From the NCBI GenBank assembly GCA_903881535.1, contig CAIRTT010000454.1, positions 1 to 17,219 of the forward strand: a DNA stretch of 17,219 nt. The letters are read 5' to 3'. The stretch comes from an uncultured Armatimonadota bacterium. Its GTDB lineage: Bacteria; Armatimonadota; Armatimonadia; Armatimonadales; Armatimonadaceae. The notes beneath the pieces are model-generated. The model saw only the letters and a list, made by a program, of their open reading frames with translations, was not told the DNA's origin and did no database searches. Shown here piece by piece: positions 13,541 through 17,219 of the stretch. The position numbers and the translations under genes were made by a program. The number at the start of each line of letters is the position of its first letter. The first letter of the stretch is position 1.

Positions 13541-15139
13541 TTGGCAAAAAGCAGCGTAAAGGCGAAAGCTATCCTCAGTGGATGGTGGACAAAACCGGGC
13601 ATCGCCCTCCTCTCAGGCGCACTCATGTGGTGCGCCTTTTCGCCTTTAAACATCTGGCCGCTGGCGTGGGTCGCGCCGGGAATCCTGATGTGGTTGATTG
13701 CGCACAGCAAGCGTGCCCGGTCGGCGATGCTTTATGCTGCCCTCCATGCGGCGGCGCTTTACGGGATCGGTGTTGAGTGGATGCGCGCCATCGATGATGG
13801 CCCCTACATCGGCTTGGTGCTGCTCGAGACGATCTTGTTTGGCATTTTTGGCTTGATTTGCGGTGCAGTGTTGCCGAAAGTCGGCAATCGGTTTCGCCCT
13901 CTGGTGTTCGCGGCGGCCTGGGTTTGTTTTGAGTGGGCGCGCTCCACGGGCACGTATGCCTTCCCCTGGTTTCTAACATCTACGGTGTTCAGCGACCCGA
14001 TGGCGCTGCCGTGGTTACAGGCAGCGGAGGTTATGGGCGCGTGGGGTGTGAGTGCGAGCGCGGTGTTTGTCAGTGGATGTCTGGTGCACGCGGCCATGAC
14101 GCGGCGTCTGAAACCAGCGATTCTGGCGGTGGCTGTGGTGACATCTCAAGGTCTGCTAGGCCTCTTTAGCATCACATCGTGGTTCGCACGGACATTGGAC
14201 TCAGACTATCCAGGGCGTACCTTTGGCATTTTAGTGCAAGGAAATGAAGACCGCGGCGTGGACCGTGGGAGCGCACTTCAGCAGTATGCGGATATCACTG
14301 CAACGCGGATTCGGGAGCTGAACAAGGAGTTTAGCGGCGGTGCGGATCCCGCAAGCCCTGAGACGAATCCTGATGCATCGCCTAATCCACGTGTTGTCGA
14401 CTTTGTCCTCTGGCCGGAAGGCACCGTACCGGTTACACAGAGCGATCTCCCTATATTTTCCACGATGTCAAAGGCGTGGAACACAACGCTGATCACGGGT
14501 CTTGGTGAGCATCGGCAAAGTGGGGATGTTGGCAATGTGATTCGGGACTTCGCACCGAATGGCCATATCGGGGATGCTTACGCAAAGCGGCAGCTGGTGC
14601 CATTTGGTGAGTTCTTCCCGCTGCGTCAGTATTTGGATCCGATTTTCGAGCGCTATGGCGTGAACTATCCGAACTACACGCCAGGGCAGCGCATTGGTGT
14701 TGTTAGTGCCGGCGGCGTCAAGCTGGGCCTTGGCATTTGCTACGAAACCGCATTTGGTTACATTTCACGCGACAGTGTGAATGCCGGAGCGACGGCGCTT
14801 GCCTACGTAACGAGTGACCAGACCTACGATGGCACGATTGAGCAAAAGCAGCACTTTGACACAGCGGTGGTGCGTGCCGTTGAGGTGCGTCGGCAGATGG
14901 TGCGCGCATCCAGTACAGGTCTGACGGGAGTTGTGCAGGCATCCGGGCGTGTAGAGAAAAATCCCTACGGCGGCAGCGCGGCGCTCCTCCCTGCGATGAA
15001 GCCTGGCGCCCTAAATGTCGTCATCGAGCCAATCAAGGACATCACACTCTTCACCCGCTTCGGCGACTGGTTTGTCTGGTGCTGCTGGGGCGTGTGTTTG
15101 GCGGCGGTGGGCGGCGTGGTAGGGAGAAGGTGGCGGTAG
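13541..15139 (+). CDS. lnt: Apolipoprotein N-acyltransferase
   Basis: Lnt adds the third acyl chain to the N-terminal cysteine of lipoproteins in the inner membrane, the last step after Lgt and Lsp; it is typical of diderm bacteria. The 532-residue protein has several N-terminal membrane helices (about 18-215), then a nitrilase domain with the catalytic triad E293 (WPEGTVP), K349 (YAKRQLVPFGEFFP) and C400 (GICYETAF), and a final hydrophobic helix (about 505-528). The start is the TTG at 13541, three bases after the M42 stop, with AGGA nine bases upstream inside the M42 gene; no ATG occurs before the first helix. The close spacing implies translational coupling with the M42 gene. It is slightly long because of a Ser/Pro/Asn-rich insert around 265-285 (ADPASPETNPDASPNP), probably a loop. 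Confidence 0.93.
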   Translation: MAKSSVKAKAILSGWWTKPGIALLSGALMWCAFSPLNIWPLAWVAPGILMWLIAHSKRARSAMLYAALHAAALYGIGVEWMRAIDDGPYIGLVLLETILFGIFGLICGAVLPKVGNRFRPLVFAAAWVCFEWARSTGTYAFPWFLTSTVFSDPMALPWLQAAEVMGAWGVSASAVFVSGCLVHAAMTRRLKPAILAVAVVTSQGLLGLFSITSWFARTLDSDYPGRTFGILVQGNEDRGVDRGSALQQYADITATRIRELNKEFSGGADPASPETNPDASPNPRVVDFVLWPEGTVPVTQSDLPIFSTMSKAWNTTLITGLGEHRQSGDVGNVIRDFAPNGHIGDAYAKRQLVPFGEFFPLRQYLDPIFERYGVNYPNYTPGQRIGVVSAGGVKLGLGICYETAFGYISRDSVNAGATALAYVTSDQTYDGTIEQKQHFDTAVVRAVEVRRQMVRASSTGLTGVVQASGRVEKNPYGGSAALLPAMKPGALNVVIEPIKDITLFTRFGDWFVWCCWGVCLAAVGGVVGRRWR

Positions 15140-15165
15140 GTGTTGGTGTGATGCTTGAAGTCAAG

Positions 15166-15195
15166 TTGAGGAAAGACACAATTTAGGTCTAAGAA
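15166..15195 (+). promoter_or_regulatory. Candidate promoter of the serine protease gene
   Basis: TTGAGG (15166-15171), an 18-base spacer and TAAGAA (15190-15195) lie in the 106-base AT-rich gap after lnt. They would start transcription near 15202 and leave a leader of about 40 bases containing GGAG (15234-15237). Only moderate matches to consensus. Confidence 0.25.
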
Positions 15196-15245
15196 TTGAT
15201 CATTGCCTTCCAATAATAGGGATACCGATAAACGGAGTGTCCTCA

Positions 15246-16493
15246 ATGATCGTCGTAATCGCAGCAGCCATCAGCATCAGTACCCTGATTTCACCGACAA
15301 GTAGGCCTCAGGCTACCAAACCAACTGGAGTCGTTTCAGCACAAAAATCTGTGATCAGTCCAGCTGAACTGTTCAAGAAAACTTCACCTTACATCGTTAC
15401 GATTAAGACTGAAGATACGACTGGGACTGGCTTTGTTGCACCGAATGGCTATGTTTACACAGCACATCACGTAATCGAAGGCAAAAAGAATATCAAGGCA
15501 GTTTTTCCTGACAAACGTGAGATCCCGCTTGGATGGGTCGTTGCCATGAACCCTACACAGGATTGGGTTGCATTTCATTCGTCAGAACCGTCAAAATTGA
15601 CATTCTCTACAGGCACCTCCCAAGAAGTGGGCTCAAAGGTGGTGGTAATCGGCTCCCCCCGAGGCCTTGAGCAGACGATTACAGAAGGGCTGATGTCGGG
15701 AAAGAGAACTGTTGACCAAACATCCCTCCTTCAAGTCTCCGCTGCAGTCTCACCAGGGTCAAGCGGTTCACCATTGTTCAATGATCAGGGTGATGTGATC
15801 GGACTGGTATCAAGCAAGCTTGGGGAGAGTGAACAGCTGACATTTGCTGTGCCACTAGCAGAATTCTACAATCGAATTGGCGTTCCAATCACCTACATTT
15901 CAAACGTAAACAAAAATGGTGATTCGCTTGACAGTAACTCAAAATTCTTATTGGAGTACATTGGATGGCTCGTTCGAATCACAAAAGATGTCGATTCAGA
16001 CGCTGAAGAGTTAATCGGCCTTAAGTCAGCCCAAATACAGGTCTTCCTGAGTGACCAAGCTAAGAAGCACATTTCTGAATCTGAATTAGAGGCCCACCTA
16101 AAAGTAACTTTAGGCATCTATTGTCCGAAAATCACCATAACGACCTTTGATGAAGCCAAAGACTCTGTCAAAGAAGTTTCAAAATTTGAATCTAAATCTC
16201 CGTTTGAAGAGATCATTAAAGATTATTTCGAATGGGACCTAACGACTCGGTCAATCCAAGTTTCAATTGAATCGCTTAATGATGACCCAACATCCTGCTA
16301 CACCATAAAAACAGCTGTGCGCAGAGGCACAACTGGCTTATCTGGACGCGTAATATCAGACGTGTTTGAGCAAGGGAGTTTTGGCTACTTTGGTTCGCGA
16401 GTCGACATCAAAGAAACTTGGAAGTCGACAGTCACCGAACATATTCAGAAGCTTGCAAAATTATGGACGAAGGCAAACAAGGATTCTAAGTAA
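15246..16493 (+). CDS. Trypsin-like (S1C, HtrA-type) serine protease without PDZ
   Basis: The 415-residue protein begins with a short hydrophobic segment (1-15) that could be a signal peptide or anchor, then a Thr/Pro-rich linker and a trypsin-fold domain (about 40-215). The triad is H75 in YTAHHVIEG, probably D106 in NPTQDWVAF, and S173 in AVSPGSSGSP, the HtrA/DegP-type GxSGxP. No PDZ domain follows. Instead there is a 200-residue Lys/Glu/Ser-rich region of unknown fold containing two cysteines (in YCPK and SCYT). ATG 15246 is chosen because GGAG lies eight bases upstream; the GTG 15237 lies on that site. The gene is clearly AT-richer than its neighbours and breaks their Asp codon habit (GACG in GAC GCT and GAC GTG), suggesting transfer. 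Periplasmic or extracellular action is inferred. Confidence 0.8.
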   Translation: MIVVIAAAISISTLISPTSRPQATKPTGVVSAQKSVISPAELFKKTSPYIVTIKTEDTTGTGFVAPNGYVYTAHHVIEGKKNIKAVFPDKREIPLGWVVAMNPTQDWVAFHSSEPSKLTFSTGTSQEVGSKVVVIGSPRGLEQTITEGLMSGKRTVDQTSLLQVSAAVSPGSSGSPLFNDQGDVIGLVSSKLGESEQLTFAVPLAEFYNRIGVPITYISNVNKNGDSLDSNSKFLLEYIGWLVRITKDVDSDAEELIGLKSAQIQVFLSDQAKKHISESELEAHLKVTLGIYCPKITITTFDEAKDSVKEVSKFESKSPFEEIIKDYFEWDLTTRSIQVSIESLNDDPTSCYTIKTAVRRGTTGLSGRVISDVFEQGSFGYFGSRVDIKETWKSTVTEHIQKLAKLWTKANKDSK

Positions 16494-16526
16494 TCAGTTT
16501 CTATCCAGCTGATCAACCAGCACCCC

Positions 16527-17219
16527 CTACATCAACCCTTGCTCCGTCATAAACGCCGCCAGGGTCTCGAGCTGGGACTGGTTTAGGTCAACGAGTGGCA
16601 ACCGAACGGGACCTGCAGGCTTTCCGAGCAGACTCAAAGCCGCCTTGGTAGGTGCTGGGCTTGGCTGTGCGAAAATCATCCGCGTGATGCCAAGCGTCCG
16701 CAAGAATGCTTCCCGCGCACCCGCGGCATCCCCGGCAAACCACTTATTACAAACATCCTTCATCTGCGGCGTGGCGACATGCGAGATCACCGAAATGATG
16801 CCACAGCCACCCACCGCAAGGTGCGGGAGGAGCGTACCGTCATCGCCTGAATAGACATCGAAGGTGTCCGGCGTCCGCGAAACGATGTCAGCGACTTGCA
16901 TCATGTTCCCGGATGCCTCTTTGGTCCCGATGACATTTTCCTGATCCAAGGCAATGCGTTCGGTTGTGGCGGCATCGATGTTTGCGATCGTCCGTCCAGG
17001 CACGTTGTAGAGGAGAACGGGGATGGCTGCCGCATCGGCGATGGCGCGGAAGTGACGATAAATGCCTTCCTGGCAGGGCTTATTGTAATACGGAGCGACG
17101 CTGAGGATGCCCGCGACGCCTTTGGCTGCACTCGCCGCGGCAAGCTTTGCGATATGACGTGTGTCATTTCCACCCGCGCCGGCCACGACTTTGTCCGCAC
17201 CAATCGCTTCGATAATGGC
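16527..17219 (-). CDS. dapA: 4-hydroxy-tetrahydrodipicolinate synthase (partial)
   Basis: DapA condenses pyruvate with aspartate semialdehyde, the first committed step of lysine and meso-diaminopimelate synthesis, and so feeds peptidoglycan. Only the C-terminal 230 residues are in the window; the frame runs off the right edge, so the GTG at 17186 is an internal valine and not a start. Visible family features are VVAGAGGNDTRHI, APYYNKPCQEGIYRHF, the catalytic tyrosine in YNVPGRT, the Schiff-base lysine in IGTKEASGN, then YSGDD and GCGIISVISH, which line the active site and core. The C-terminus (LVDLNQSQLETLAAFM) is normal and complete. It converges on the protease gene with a 33-base gap in which I see no clear terminator. 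Confidence 0.93.
   Translation of the reverse strand, partial: AIIEAIGADKVVAGAGGNDTRHIAKLAAASAAKGVAGILSVAPYYNKPCQEGIYRHFRAIADAAAIPVLLYNVPGRTIANIDAATTERIALDQENVIGTKEASGNMMQVADIVSRTPDTFDVYSGDDGTLLPHLAVGGCGIISVISHVATPQMKDVCNKWFAGDAAGAREAFLRTLGITRMIFAQPSPAPTKAALSLLGKPAGPVRLPLVDLNQSQLETLAAFMTEQGLM

Noticed and set aside
17186..17219. GTG at 17186 as the dapA start
   Set aside because: Codons upstream of it to the window edge still encode DapA-like sequence (AIIEAIGADKV), so the gene continues past the edge.

Overview
The window reads as a piece of a diderm (outer-membrane) bacterial chromosome of moderate GC (by eye mid-50s percent). Diderm character is inferred from a lipopolysaccharide-core heptose epimerase (hldD) and apolipoprotein N-acyltransferase (lnt). 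Most genes stand alone or in pairs, with strands changing often, which suits a slowly rearranging free-living genome rather than a plasmid or phage. I cannot name the species. Frequent leaderless-type promoters (TANNNT 6-9 bases before the start, no Shine-Dalgarno) together with diderm genes make an under-studied phylum such as Armatimonadota a reasonable but low-confidence guess.

Layout. 1-966: almost gene-free; it holds a candidate minus-strand 30-residue ORF with a strong ribosome binding site and a terminator-like hairpin behind it, a 14-bp-stem hairpin, several palindromes, and a 150-156 bp tandem duplication of the upstream region plus first codons of hldD. 967-2579: hldD and aat, translationally coupled by TGATG. 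2576-3640 (minus): membrane-anchored double thioredoxin-fold protein, converging on aat with a shared CTAG stop. 3646-4024: 2.4 tandem copies of a 155-bp repeat just upstream of that gene. 4100-5476 (minus): M20 dipeptidase. 5477-5835: AT-rich divergent intergenic region with direct repeats. 5836-6894: unusual protein with a sigma-70 region-2-like segment, overlapping tail to tail with the CCA-adding enzyme (6788-8179, minus). 8253-10258: MFS exporter and HAD phosphatase. 10342-12384: oligopeptidase B-like S9 peptidase. 12470-15139: M42 aminopeptidase and lnt, only 3 bases apart. 15246-16493: AT-richer trypsin-like protease that looks foreign. 16527-17219 (minus): 3' part of dapA, cut by the window edge.

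Functional themes are housekeeping: envelope biogenesis (hldD, lnt, dapA), tRNA maturation and protein turnover (cca, aat, three peptidases) and thiol redox chemistry. No CRISPR array, rRNA, tRNA, transposase, phage gene or recognisable defence cassette was seen. The least explained material is the structured left end, the two tandemly duplicated upstream regions, the region-2-only sigma-like protein, the transferred-looking protease, and a genome-style rule that Asp is written GAT whenever the next codon starts with G.
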